From Bordetella parapertussis (GTDB lineage: Bacteria > Pseudomonadota > Gammaproteobacteria > Burkholderiales > SG8-41), in NCBI GenBank assembly GCA_945861275.1, contig CAMATZ010000029.1:1-64000 (forward strand): 64,000 bases of DNA, read 5' to 3'. The translations under genes and the position numbers were made by a program. The notes under the pieces were generated by a model. That model worked only from the letters and a program-made list of their open reading frames with translations. It did no database searches and had not been told where the DNA came from. Positions 17,228 to 25,564 of this stretch are shown piece after piece (the first letter of the stretch is position 1; each line of letters starts with the position of its first letter).

Positions 17228-18214
17228 ATGCAGAACACTCCCACGCATAACCATCCGCCGGCCCTGATTCTGATGGGGCCCACCGCCAGCGGCAAAACCG
17301 CGATTTCCGCCAAACTTGCGGAGACGCTGGCGTGCGAAATCATCAGTGTCGATTCCGCGCAGATTTACAAGGAAATGGACATCGGCACCGCCAAACCCGA
17401 TGCTGAGTTTCTGCGAAAAACCGCCCACCACGGCATCGACATTATCGAGCCGCATGAGTCATATTCCGCCTGGCGATTCCGTGACGATGCGCTCACCCAC
17501 ATGCGTGAAATCACCGATCGCGGCAACCTGCCGCTGCTGGTCGGCGGCAGCATGCTGTACTTCAAGTCATTGATCGAAGGCATGAATGATCTGCCCGCCG
17601 CCGATCCGATGACGCGCCTGATGATCGACACGCTGGCCGAGGAGAAAGGCTGGCCCGGCGTGCATGCCAATCTGATGAGCGTAGACCCGGAAACCGCGGC
17701 GCGTATTGATCCGAACGATTCACAACGCATACAGCGCGCGATGGAGATTTACCATCTCACCGGCAAGCCGATGTCGACGTGGCTGAGCAAACCCAAATAC
17801 GTTTATTTTCCATACACGCCGATCACCATTGTGATTACGCCCAGCGACCGCGGCGTGCTGCACGAACGCATCGCCACGCGGTTTAAGGACATGCTCAAGG
17901 CCGGCCTGCTGGATGAAGTGGCGCGCCTGCGCGAGGAATACGTGCTGGAATCAACCATGCCCTCGATGCGCTGCGTCGGTTACCGTCAGGCGTGGCAACA
18001 TCTGAACGGCGCGTTTGGCCGCGATGAATTGATCGAACAAGGCATTGCCGCCACCCGCCAGCTCGCCAAACGTCAGCTCACCTGGCTGCGCGCAATGGAA
18101 AATGACAGCATCGCGCAATTCGATTGTCTTGCGCCGGATGCGGATGCACGCATTCTCGACTACATCCGGCACGAACTGGAAGCGCACTACCTCGGGCTTG
18201 AGGCGGAGGGGTAG
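17228..18214 (+). CDS. miaA: tRNA dimethylallyltransferase
   Basis: 328 residues. The P-loop LMGPTASGKTAISAKLAE (about 15-30) binds the dimethylallyl diphosphate, and SVDSAQIYKEMDIGTAKP and QRIQRAMEIYHLTGKPMSTW are standard MiaA motifs, as are MRCVGYRQAWQHL and RQLAKRQLTWLRAM. The enzyme adds a dimethylallyl group to A37 of tRNAs reading UNN codons. It overlaps mutL-side spacing by only two bases. The 3' end overlaps the 3' end of the panE-like gene on the other strand by 28 bases. The hfq-hflX genes that often follow miaA are absent here. Confidence 0.97.
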   Translation: MQNTPTHNHPPALILMGPTASGKTAISAKLAETLACEIISVDSAQIYKEMDIGTAKPDAEFLRKTAHHGIDIIEPHESYSAWRFRDDALTHMREITDRGNLPLLVGGSMLYFKSLIEGMNDLPAADPMTRLMIDTLAEEKGWPGVHANLMSVDPETAARIDPNDSQRIQRAMEIYHLTGKPMSTWLSKPKYVYFPYTPITIVITPSDRGVLHERIATRFKDMLKAGLLDEVARLREEYVLESTMPSMRCVGYRQAWQHLNGAFGRDELIEQGIAATRQLAKRQLTWLRAMENDSIAQFDCLAPDADARILDYIRHELEAHYLGLEAEG

Positions 18215-19137
18215 CGCGATTTTCCTGGCGCGTGCAATGCCAGCACATCCCACACCGCACGGTTGCAGGGCGTTGGCACACCGACCTTGGCGCCGAGTTG
18301 CACCACGCCGCCGGCCAGCCACTCGACTTCGAGGGGATTGCCGTTTTTGAGATCGTGGTGCAGCGACGAATCCATGGTGCCGGGCACGCTGTCGGCGAAT
18401 GTCAGCCGCTCGTCGGCATAGTTCTCAGGCAACGCCACGCCCAGTGCGCGGCCAACCGCGACGGTTTCTTTCATCAGATCATGCAAAAATGCGCGCGTCC
18501 GCGGATACTCGCGCACCGGGCCAATGGTGCTGCGCATGCAAGCGGTGGTGCCCGAAAGACCGACAAGAAAGGTGTATTTCTCCCATAACGTGCGGCGGAT
18601 GTCACCCGACAACTCGGCTTGCAGGCCCGCCTTGAGCGCCACGGCAAGCAGCGCTTGCGCACGCGCGGATGGTTTGCCGTCATATTCGCCAAACACCAGG
18701 CGTTGCAGCGTGCCGACCTGATGGATCACGCCGGGCCGGGCAATATGCGTGCCCACATAGGCAACCCCGCCCAACAGGGCTTTGTCGCCAAACACAGCGC
18801 CGAGTATGTCGTCTTTTACCACGCCGTTTTGCAACGACAGCACAGCGGTTTGCGGCCCGGCGATGGGTTTTAATGCGCGCGCCACGGCTTCGGTATCCCA
18901 CAGCTTTACCGCGAACAGGATGAGATCGGGTGTGCCCGCGGATGTCGCATCGGCGGTGACTTTGACGGGGTTGATGAGAATATTGCCTTGCACCTCGTTT
19001 TCGATCAAAAGACCATGCTCGCGCATCGCGGCAAGGTGCGCACCGCGAGCGACGAAGGTGACATCGCAGCCCGCATGCGCAAGGCGTCCGCCGAAAAAGC
19101 CACCCACACCACCGGAACCCATTACCAGTATTTTCAA
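18187..19137 (-). CDS. panE: 2-dehydropantoate 2-reductase (ketopantoate reductase family)
   Basis: 316 residues. The start must include the strand KILVMGSGGVGGFFGGRLAH, whose GxGxxG binds NADPH, so the TTG at 19137 is the likely start; an ATG five codons later would cut the first strand. Family motifs follow: LILFAVKLWDTEAVA, LSLQNGVVKDD, a lysine in LWEKYTFLVGLSG, and SSLHHDLKNGNPLEVEWLAGGVV. It reduces ketopantoate for pantothenate synthesis, although many genomes carry several paralogues of unknown substrate. It is convergent with miaA. The recurrent TAAC-TTGTTTTTAAAA motif lies directly upstream of the start. Confidence 0.85.
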   Translation of the reverse strand: MKILVMGSGGVGGFFGGRLAHAGCDVTFVARGAHLAAMREHGLLIENEVQGNILINPVKVTADATSAGTPDLILFAVKLWDTEAVARALKPIAGPQTAVLSLQNGVVKDDILGAVFGDKALLGGVAYVGTHIARPGVIHQVGTLQRLVFGEYDGKPSARAQALLAVALKAGLQAELSGDIRRTLWEKYTFLVGLSGTTACMRSTIGPVREYPRTRAFLHDLMKETVAVGRALGVALPENYADERLTFADSVPGTMDSSLHHDLKNGNPLEVEWLAGGVVQLGAKVGVPTPCNRAVWDVLALHAPGKSRYPSASSPR

Positions 19138-19140
19138 TTT

Positions 19141-19165
19141 ATTTTTAAAAACAATTCGTTAATTG
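19141..19165 (-). promoter_or_regulatory. Copy of the recurrent AT-rich intergenic motif upstream of panE
   Basis: On the minus strand it reads CAATTAACGAATTG then TTTTTAAAAAT, and ends four bases before the TTG start codon of panE. It shares TAACnAnTTGTTTTTAAAA with the sites at 10481 and 39031. Confidence 0.45.
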
Positions 19166-19311
19166 ATTGCCGGCATAGCCGGAGGCTTGGCGCGATGGGT
19201 GAGACAATTCCACTGTTGGCGCATGGATATTTCGGTTCATCCGGGTTCGTCATGGGACCTTCGCTATCTGCTAACGCTATCCAAAGCTGCCGGTCTAAAA
19301 ATACCAAACCG

Positions 19312-19421
19312 TCATTCCAGCGAAGGCTGGAATCCAGTACGTAATTCTATGCGAAGCATCCAAAATTAGGCCCTTCGGGCTTGTTAACGATCTGGGTTCC
19401 AGCCTTCGCTGGAACGACGGA
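19312..19421. repeat. Dispersed palindromic repeat, complete inverted pair
   Basis: The left unit CGTCATTCCAGCGAAGGCTG (about 19312) and the right unit AGCCTTCGCTGGAACGACGG (about 19402-19421) are inverted copies, each a short hairpin (CCAGC-GAAG-GCTGG). The core between them is about 60 bases. It belongs to the family also seen at 6704-6818. Confidence 0.65.
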
Positions 19422-19566
19422 ATTGGTAGTATGCGCTTTAACCTGGACAGACAGTATGCACAGGAGAAAGGCTTCATCTTGTCTACCCTGTTAATACATG
19501 ATTAGTGTGTGCCCCTCCTGTAAAATTCGTTTATTCAAATAACCCAACTATTTTTTGTGAGCGTTT

Positions 19567-20445
19567 ATGACAGACTCTTTGCAACATCTGCGGCAGTGGG
19601 TAGGCCGCACAGAAGCGCACCAAGACCTCGCCACGGCGTGGCCGCTTGCCGCACTCAGCGCCACCCTCGACCGTGACGATCCGCCGCTGTGCGAGGGGGA
19701 CGCCATTTCCGAGGGCTGGCATTGGTCGTATTTTCTGGAGACCGCGCTGGCTCGTGAATTGGCACACGATGGGCATCCAAAACGTGGTGGTTTTTTGCCG
19801 CCGGTGACTTTGCCACGCCGCATGTGGGCGGGCGGGCGGCTCGATTTCAGGCGACCGATCAAAGTGGGCGAGCGCATGAGCCGCGAATCGGAAATTCTTT
19901 CGGTCGAATCCAAATCCGGCAACAGCGGCAATCTGGTATTTGTTACGGTGCGGCACACGTTGAGCGTGGCCGCTGAAATCGCCGTGGTCGAGGAGCATGA
20001 CATTGTGTATCGCGACGCTGCAATACCCGAAGCGCCAAAACCGCCGGGTGCGGCCGCGGGCGCAGCCGCAGCGCCGGGCAAGCCCGCACCCGCGAATGCG
20101 TTATGGCGGCACGAAGTAATGCCCGACGAAGCGATGCTGTTTCGTTACTCAGCGCTGATCTTTAACGCCCACCGTATCCATTACGACATCGATTACTGCC
20201 GCAAACAGGAAGGCTACCCCGGTCTGATTGTGCATGGCCCGCTGCAAACTATTCTGCTGCTGGATTTGAGCCGGCGCAACGCGGGACGCCCCGTACGCAA
20301 GCTCGACTACCGCGCGCTCAGCCCGCTATTTCACAATGAAAAACTCACGGTGGGCGGCATCCCTTCGGCCGACGGCGCATCAGCGCAGCTGTGGACAGCC
20401 GGGCCATCGGGCAACGTTGCGATGACAGGCACGGCGCACTATTAA
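19567..20445 (+). CDS. FAS1-like/MaoC-type acyl-CoA (hydroxyacyl thioester) dehydratase, mesaconyl-C4-CoA hydratase-like
   Basis: 292 residues. Two hot-dog halves are joined by an alanine/glycine/proline linker at about residues 157-180. The N-terminal half has SEGWHWSYFLETA, LPRRMWAGGRLDFRRPIKVGE and RHTLS. The C-terminal half has MLFRYSALIFNAHRIHYDID and the hydratase segment YPGLIVHGPLQTILLLDLSRR with the catalytic-type His. Relatives hydrate mesaconyl-C4-CoA or itaconyl-CoA, or act on related 3-methylmalyl esters. The CoA substrate here is not certain. It is a single gene, convergent with amt. Confidence 0.8.
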   Translation: MTDSLQHLRQWVGRTEAHQDLATAWPLAALSATLDRDDPPLCEGDAISEGWHWSYFLETALARELAHDGHPKRGGFLPPVTLPRRMWAGGRLDFRRPIKVGERMSRESEILSVESKSGNSGNLVFVTVRHTLSVAAEIAVVEEHDIVYRDAAIPEAPKPPGAAAGAAAAPGKPAPANALWRHEVMPDEAMLFRYSALIFNAHRIHYDIDYCRKQEGYPGLIVHGPLQTILLLDLSRRNAGRPVRKLDYRALSPLFHNEKLTVGGIPSADGASAQLWTAGPSGNVAMTGTAHY

Positions 20446-20524
20446 GCACGGCACTACACGCGCGCAGAGCGAAGGGCGAAGCACCGGCGAGTCTACGCCT
20501 CACCCCTCACGCTTCACGCCAAAC

Positions 20525-21724
20525 CTACCAACCGCCGCGCTCCGGCGTGGCATTGATCTTGTGTATGCTCAAGTCCGATCCGTCGAACTCCTGTTCTTCG
20601 GTCAGGCGCAGGCCCATCACAACCTTGAGCATGCCGTAGAGTATCGCCGCGCCGATCACCGCCACCGCGATGCCTATGCCGGTACCGATCAATTGCGCGC
20701 TGAAACTCACGCCGCCCATGCCACCCATGCTTTTCACGCCGAAGATGCCGCAGGCAATGCCGCCCCACGCGCCGCACAGGCCGTGCAGCGGCCACACGCC
20801 GAGCACATCGTCGATCTTCAGGCGGTTTTGCGTCAAGGTGAACATGAACACGAACAAGCCGCCCGCCACCGCGCCTGTCGCCAGCGCGCCCATCGGATGC
20901 ATCACGTCCGAACCCGCGCATATGGCGACCAGCCCGGCCAGCGGACCGTTATGCACAAAGCCCGGATCGTTGCGTCCCGCGATCAGTGCGGCGATGGTGC
21001 CGCCCGCCATCGCCATCAGCGAATTCACCGCCACCAGTCCGGAAACCTTATCGATGGTCTGCGCCGACATCACGTTAAAACCGAACCAGCCTACCGCCAG
21101 TATCCACGCGCCCAAGGCCAGAAACGGAATGCTTGACGGCGGCTGTGCGGTAACGCCGCCGCCTTTCGGATAACGCCCCGTGCGCGCACCCAGCAGTATC
21201 ACCGCCACGATCGCCATCCAGCCGCCGACCGCGTGCACCACCACCGAGCCGGCAAAGTCATGAAATTTTTCCCCGGTGGCCGCCTTGATCCAGTCCTGCA
21301 CACCGTATTTATCGTTCCATGCAATACCCTCGAAAAACGGATAGATCAGCGCCACGATCACTACGGTGGCAATCAGTTGCATGTTGAACTTCGAGCGCTC
21401 GGCGATGCCGCCTGAAATGATCGCCGGCACTGCGGCAGCAAACGTCAGCAAAAAGAAAAACTTGGTGATTTCAAAACCACTTTTCGCCGCCAGCTTTTCC
21501 GCGCCCACAAAAAAATCCACGCCGTAGGCCACGCTGTACCCGACAAAAAAATACGCTACCGTGGACACCGAAAAATCGCACATAATTTTCACCAGCGCAT
21601 TCACCTGGTTCTTGCGCCGCACCGTGCCAAGCTCCAAAAACGCAAAGCCCGAATGCATGGCAAGAACCATAATTGCCCCCAGCAGGATGAACAGTGTGTC
21701 CGTGCTTATTTTTAACGCTTCCAT
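20525..21724 (-). CDS. amt: Ammonium transporter
   Basis: 399 residues with eleven predicted membrane helices and Amt/Rh hallmarks: AFLELGTVRRKNQVNALVKI, the TFAAAVPAIISGGIAER segment, DFAGSVVVHAVGGWMAIVAVI with the conserved D and pore His, and a second pore region GWFGFNVMSAQTID. The C-terminal tail is short (EEQEFDGSDLSIHKINATPE) and could contact GlnK, but no glnK lies next to the gene, which is unusual. The N-terminus starts directly with a membrane helix and no clear cleavable signal. The start is the ATG at 21724, with AAAAGGGAGC upstream. It is divergent from the GspE-like gene. Confidence 0.93.
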   Translation of the reverse strand: MEALKISTDTLFILLGAIMVLAMHSGFAFLELGTVRRKNQVNALVKIMCDFSVSTVAYFFVGYSVAYGVDFFVGAEKLAAKSGFEITKFFFLLTFAAAVPAIISGGIAERSKFNMQLIATVVIVALIYPFFEGIAWNDKYGVQDWIKAATGEKFHDFAGSVVVHAVGGWMAIVAVILLGARTGRYPKGGGVTAQPPSSIPFLALGAWILAVGWFGFNVMSAQTIDKVSGLVAVNSLMAMAGGTIAALIAGRNDPGFVHNGPLAGLVAICAGSDVMHPMGALATGAVAGGLFVFMFTLTQNRLKIDDVLGVWPLHGLCGAWGGIACGIFGVKSMGGMGGVSFSAQLIGTGIGIAVAVIGAAILYGMLKVVMGLRLTEEQEFDGSDLSIHKINATPERGGW

Positions 21725-21759
21725 CGGTGCGCTCCCTTTTGTTAATTTACTGCACCAAA

Positions 21760-21783
21760 TAAGTAACCAAACAATGTTACTTA
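21760..21783. promoter_or_regulatory. Perfect 8-bp-arm palindrome upstream of amt
   Basis: TAAGTAAC and GTTACTTA are separated by eight bases. The palindrome lies 36 bases upstream of the amt start and next to TGCACCA (21751-21757), which resembles half of an NtrC site. It may be a nitrogen-regulator or other operator; this is inference. Confidence 0.4.
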
Positions 21784-21800
21784 ATTACTTGTTTTTAAAT
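21782..21800 (+). promoter_or_regulatory. Copy of the recurrent AT-rich intergenic motif, plus orientation
   Basis: Reads TAATTACTTGTTTTTAAAT, sharing TTGTTTTTAAA and the spacing of the preceding TAA with the other copies. It overlaps the right arm of the palindrome. Confidence 0.35.
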
Positions 21801-21977
21801 ATTTTTTTACTCACATCCTCATACGGCGTCCAAAAATGCCCGTATGTTCATGCATAGGGCACTATTTTAGCTCAAAAAAAATGGCTTCCTGCGATCGCGC
21901 ATGCCCGTAAATGTGACTGCAGCGAAATCAGTCGCAAATGGCCTTGGCGTCACACGAATTGCGCTGTCGCGCATGCA

Positions 21978-22007
21978 TTGTCCAATTCAGGCCATTCCGC
22001 GTATAGT
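21978..22007 (+). promoter_or_regulatory. Possible sigma-70 promoter of the GspE-like gene
   Basis: TTGTCC at 21978-21983, an 18-base spacer, then TATAGT at 22002-22007. The -10 is close to consensus and the -35 is partial. The gap to the GTG start at 22039 is 31 bases. Confidence 0.35.
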
Positions 22008-22038
22008 CGCCGCAACTTAACCCGTCCAACCTGTCACC

Positions 22039-23871
22039 GTGGCCCTATCGACTCAGCCTTCGCAGCAGCCTAACGCGACCCCGAGCGACCGTCCGCTCAC
22101 GCTGCCTCAGGTGATTGCCGACCTCATCGCCGACAAGCTGATCGCCAAGGAAACCGGCGAACAGTTGCTGATCAACCGCCGCTCGTTTCAATCGAGCCAG
22201 CATCCGCTGATATTGATCGCGAATCAAAAGTGGAAAGACCTGCGCGACCCGCGCAAGACGCTGCATCTGGAAAATCTCACGCAGTGGCTGGCAGAGAAGT
22301 GTCGCCTCGAGTACTTTCACATTGATCCGTTCAAGGTGGATTTTGCCGCGGTCACCAAGGTCATGTCCAATGCCTACGCCGAACGTTTCAAGATATTGCC
22401 GGTTGCGGTGAATAGCAGCGAAGTCACTATCGCCACCTCCGAACCCTACGTACGCGAGTGGGAGCAGCAGCTGCGGCAGGTGCTGCGGCTCGATATCAAG
22501 CGCGTCATCGCCAACCCGGTCGAGATTCAGTCGTATATCGTCGAGTTCTACAATCTGGCGCGTTCGGTAAAAACCGCCAACGCGCAAGACAAGGGCAATT
22601 TCAGCGACGTAACCAATTTTGAGCAGTTGATGCAGTTGGGGCGCGCCGGCAAGCTCGACGCCAATGACCAGCACATCGTCCACATCTGCGACTGGTTGTT
22701 TACCTATGCGTTCGAGCAACGCGCCAGCGACATCCACATAGAACCGCGGCGCGATAGCGGCAACGTGCGCTTTCGCATCGACGGCGCACTGCATCAGGTC
22801 TACCAGATACCCGCACCGGTGATGGCGGCGATGACCTCGCGCATCAAGATCATGGGACGCATGGACGTGGTGGAAAAACGCCGGCCTCAGGATGGGCGCC
22901 TGAAGACCATCTCGCCCGACGGCAACGAAGTAGAGTTGCGCTTGTCGACAATGCCCACCGCATTCGGCGAGAAACTGGTGATGCGTATCTTTGACCCGGA
23001 TACGCTGATCAAGGACTACAGGGAACTCGGTTTCGGCGACGATGACGAACGCAAATGGAAGCAGATGGTAAGCCAGCCGCACGGCATCGTGCTGGTGACC
23101 GGGCCTACCGGCTCCGGCAAAACCACCACGCTGTATTCCACGCTTAAAAATCTGGCGGTACCAACGGTCAATGTGTGCTCGGTGGAAGACCCGATCGAGA
23201 TGGTGGAGCCTGCGTTTAACCAGATGCAGGTGCAAACAGCCATCGGCGTCAGTTTCGCCAGTGGCATACGCACGCTGATGCGGCAGGACCCGGACATCAT
23301 CATGGTGGGCGAGATTCGCGATATTGAAACCGCGGAAATGGCGGTTCAGGCCGCGCTGACCGGCCATTTGGTGTTATCCACGCTGCACACCAACGATGCA
23401 CCATCCGCGATCAGCCGATTGATCGATCTGGGCGTGCCCGGTTATCTGCTGCAATCGACGCTGTTGGGGGTGATGGCGCAGCGCCTGATCCGCACCATCT
23501 GTCCGCACTGCAAAGAGCAGGTCGATCTGGATGATGCGACTTGGGAAAACCTGGTGGCGCCCTGGAAAGCACCCAATCCCAGGGGTACGACCACCATAGG
23601 CAAAGGCTGCCTGGAATGCCGGATGACCGGTTACATGGGCCGTATCGGCATCTATGAAACGATGGTGCTGACACCAGAACTTAAGCGCCACATCACGGAT
23701 ACCACCGACCTCGAAACCTTTCGCGACGCCGCCTACAAAGACGGCATGAAACCGCTGCGCATCAATGGCGCGATGAAGGTCGCCGCCGGACTGACCACGG
23801 TCGATGAAATTCTGAAAGTAGCGCCACCGCCCGGAGGCGATCGGCGCAACATGGCAGCACGTACGGCCTAA
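22039..23871 (+). CDS. GspE/PulE/PilB-type secretion or pilus assembly ATPase
   Basis: 610 residues. An N-terminal region with a MshEN-like part (DPFKVDFAAVTKVMSNAYAE) precedes the ATPase core: Walker A GPTGSGKTT at residues 355-363 (K361), Asp box EDPIEM, Walker B DPDIIMVGEIRD, and a His box. A C-terminal tetracysteine zinc site has CPHCKEQ (C489, C492) and CLECRM (C524, C527). Such ATPases power type II secretion, type IV pilus extension or related systems. No pilin, platform or secretin genes lie in the window, so the machine is not identified. The start is a GTG. It overlaps the VWA gene tail by four bases (convergent). Confidence 0.85.
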   Translation: MALSTQPSQQPNATPSDRPLTLPQVIADLIADKLIAKETGEQLLINRRSFQSSQHPLILIANQKWKDLRDPRKTLHLENLTQWLAEKCRLEYFHIDPFKVDFAAVTKVMSNAYAERFKILPVAVNSSEVTIATSEPYVREWEQQLRQVLRLDIKRVIANPVEIQSYIVEFYNLARSVKTANAQDKGNFSDVTNFEQLMQLGRAGKLDANDQHIVHICDWLFTYAFEQRASDIHIEPRRDSGNVRFRIDGALHQVYQIPAPVMAAMTSRIKIMGRMDVVEKRRPQDGRLKTISPDGNEVELRLSTMPTAFGEKLVMRIFDPDTLIKDYRELGFGDDDERKWKQMVSQPHGIVLVTGPTGSGKTTTLYSTLKNLAVPTVNVCSVEDPIEMVEPAFNQMQVQTAIGVSFASGIRTLMRQDPDIIMVGEIRDIETAEMAVQAALTGHLVLSTLHTNDAPSAISRLIDLGVPGYLLQSTLLGVMAQRLIRTICPHCKEQVDLDDATWENLVAPWKAPNPRGTTTIGKGCLECRMTGYMGRIGIYETMVLTPELKRHITDTTDLETFRDAAYKDGMKPLRINGAMKVAAGLTTVDEILKVAPPPGGDRRNMAARTA

Positions 23872-25049
23872 AGCCGCCGCGACAACATACGCATGCCACG
23901 ATCCAGCCCGTCGATGGTCAGCGGGAACATGCGATGCGACATGATGTCGCGCGTGATGCGTATCGATTCGTGGTAATCCCACAATGATTCGTTCTGCGGA
24001 TTGATCCAGATCGTATTGGGATAAACATCCAGCACGCGCTGCATCCAGGTCGCACCCGGTTCTTCGTTGGTGTGCTCGACGCTGCCGCCAGGGAACGTTA
24101 TCTCATACGGGCTCATGGTCGCATCACCCACGAAAATCACTTTATATTCATGATCATAGGTACGAAGCACGTCGTGCGTGTAGACGCGCTCGGTGTGCCG
24201 CCGGCGGTTGTCCTTCCATACCCGTTCATACAAAAAATTGTGGAAGTAAAAATACTCGAGATGCTTGAATTCCGTGCGCGTCGCCGAAAAAAGTTGCTCG
24301 CACACCCGGATGTGATCGTCCATCGAGCCGCCGATATCAAAAAATAGCAGCACCTTCACTGCATTGTGGCGCTCCGGTACCATTTTCAAATCCAGCCAGC
24401 CGGCGTTGCGCGCGGTGGAGCGTATGGTGTCATCGAGATCCAACTCATCGGGCGAGCCGGTGCGGGCGAATTTGCGTAACTTGCGCAGCGCCACCTTGAG
24501 ATTGCGCGTGCCCAACTCCACGCTGTCATCCAGATTTTTATATTCGCGCTGATCCCACACTTTGACCGCGCGGCGGTGACGTGACTCCTGCTGGCCGATA
24601 CGCACACCCTCGGGGTTGTAGCCATAGGCGCCGAACGGGCTGGTACCCGCAGTGCCTATCCATTTGCTGCCGCCCTGATGACGGCCTTTTTGTTCTTCAA
24701 GGCGTTTTTTCAGCGTCTCCATCAGTTTTTCCCAACCGCCGAGCGACTCGATCAACTGCTTTTCTTCCTCGGTCAGATGACGTTCGGCCAGTTTGCGCAG
24801 CCACTCTTCGGGAATTTTCGCCTCGATGCCCTCGACATCGATGATGCCTTTAAAATACGCCGAGAACACGCGGTCAAAGCGGTCGAAGTACTTCTCGTCC
24901 TTGACCAGGCAGGTGCGTGAAAGATAGTAAAAATCTTCGACGCTGCCATAAATAACTTGTTTTTCAAAAGCCTGCAGCAACACCAGGAATTCCTTGATGG
25001 AAACCGGTACGCCGCCTTCTTTCAGTTTCAGAAAAAATTCTATAAGCAT
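23868..25049 (-). CDS. VWA-domain protein of the COG3825 type (CoxE-like partner of MoxR)
   Basis: 393 residues. The N-terminal all-alpha region (FFLKLKEGGVPVSIKEFLVL, YYLSRTCLVKDEKYFDRFDR) is followed by a VWA domain with a MIDAS-like DIGGSMDD motif at D238. The usual DxSxS has Gly at the first Ser. Later conserved parts are FHNFLYERVWKDN and VIFVGDATMSPYEI. MoxR/VWA pairs act as chaperone-like metal-loading or maturation systems. The MoxR partner lies two genes upstream on the same strand (26055-26894), with an exported-protein gene and a glycosylase gene in between. The start is the ATG at 25049. Confidence 0.85.
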   Translation of the reverse strand: MLIEFFLKLKEGGVPVSIKEFLVLLQAFEKQVIYGSVEDFYYLSRTCLVKDEKYFDRFDRVFSAYFKGIIDVEGIEAKIPEEWLRKLAERHLTEEEKQLIESLGGWEKLMETLKKRLEEQKGRHQGGSKWIGTAGTSPFGAYGYNPEGVRIGQQESRHRRAVKVWDQREYKNLDDSVELGTRNLKVALRKLRKFARTGSPDELDLDDTIRSTARNAGWLDLKMVPERHNAVKVLLFFDIGGSMDDHIRVCEQLFSATRTEFKHLEYFYFHNFLYERVWKDNRRRHTERVYTHDVLRTYDHEYKVIFVGDATMSPYEITFPGGSVEHTNEEPGATWMQRVLDVYPNTIWINPQNESLWDYHESIRITRDIMSHRMFPLTIDGLDRGMRMLSRRL

Positions 25050-25083
25050 TTGTTTTTACGCTGATTTTTCAGTAATACAAACT

Positions 25084-25097
25084 TACAATTTGTAACG
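25084..25097. promoter_or_regulatory. TTACAATTTGTAAC palindrome between VWA and exported-protein genes
   Basis: TTACAA-T-TTGTAA. It is nearly identical (13 of 14) to the site at 39052-39065 before another small exported protein. It is a possible binding site for a dimeric regulator. Confidence 0.4.
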
Positions 25098-25206
25098 CCT
25101 GTGGCCGCACCTGCGGCGTAGTATTTGGGTGTGCGGCGGATTTACATCAGAGATCGCCACCGCCACCCGATATCGCACACAACATGCAGTGTAAAGGAGA
25201 AACGTC

Positions 25207-25503
25207 ATGCGTAAATATCTCAACTCAATAGGCGCTGCCCTGGCATTGGCCGGTGCGATGAGTTTCCTCGGCGCCGCGTCCGCCCATGCAGGCGTTTCAA
25301 TCAGCATCGGACTGCCCTTTCCCGTGATCGTGGCTCCCGCGCCAGTTTACTACCCCGCGCCGGTTTACTACCCGGTTTACTACCCACCCGTCTATGCGCC
25401 CGCGCCGCGCGTGGTTTACCGCACGTACGACGCGCCGCCGGTGGTCTACACACGCGCCTCACATCGCCCGCACTATCACGGACACTATAGACACTGGCGT
25501 TAA
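25207..25503 (+). CDS. Small exported protein with YPAPVYYPVYY repeats
   Basis: 98 residues. A signal peptide (YLNSIGAALALAGAMSFLGA, ending SAHA before GVSISIGLPFP) is followed by a proline/tyrosine-rich stretch with three PVYYP-type repeats (about 42-62). The C-terminus is basic and His-rich (ASHRPHYHGHYRHWR). It is probably a periplasmic or outer-membrane-associated protein of unknown function; PXYYP proteins of this size are common in betaproteobacteria. The start is the ATG at 25207 after AAAGGAGAA. A terminator hairpin follows at 25528-25564. It resembles the protein at 39142-39579 in composition only. Confidence 0.75.
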   Translation: MRKYLNSIGAALALAGAMSFLGAASAHAGVSISIGLPFPVIVAPAPVYYPAPVYYPVYYPPVYAPAPRVVYRTYDAPPVVYTRASHRPHYHGHYRHWR

Positions 25504-25527
25504 TCGCACCCTTCGCATCGTTTCAAG

Positions 25528-25564
25528 GCGCGTTCCGTCATGCGGCGGAACGCGCTTTTTGTTT
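25528..25564 (+). terminator. Rho-independent terminator, bidirectional
   Basis: GCGCGTTCCG-TCATGCGG-CGGAACGCGC followed by TTTTTG. It ends the small exported-protein gene and overlaps the 3' end of the glycosylase gene coming from the other side. Confidence 0.75.

Larger units (their letters stand above)
19138..19566. other. Intergenic region with palindromic repeat pair and motif copy
   Basis: This 429-base gap between the divergent panE-like gene and the dehydratase holds a copy of the AT-rich motif near panE and the dispersed repeat at 19312-19421. The remaining sequence has no supported gene. Confidence 0.55.
21725..22038. other. Divergent intergenic region between amt and the GspE-like gene
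   Basis: A 314-base AT-rich gap. It contains the palindrome TAAGTAAC-GTTACTTA, a copy of the TTGTTTTTAAAT motif, and a possible promoter for the GspE-like gene. No gene is supported. Confidence 0.55.

Noticed and set aside
22045-23367. Minus-strand open frame of about 440 codons inside the GspE-like gene
   Set aside because: High GC content leaves the antisense strand open; the plus-strand protein has Walker A, Walker B and a tetracysteine site.
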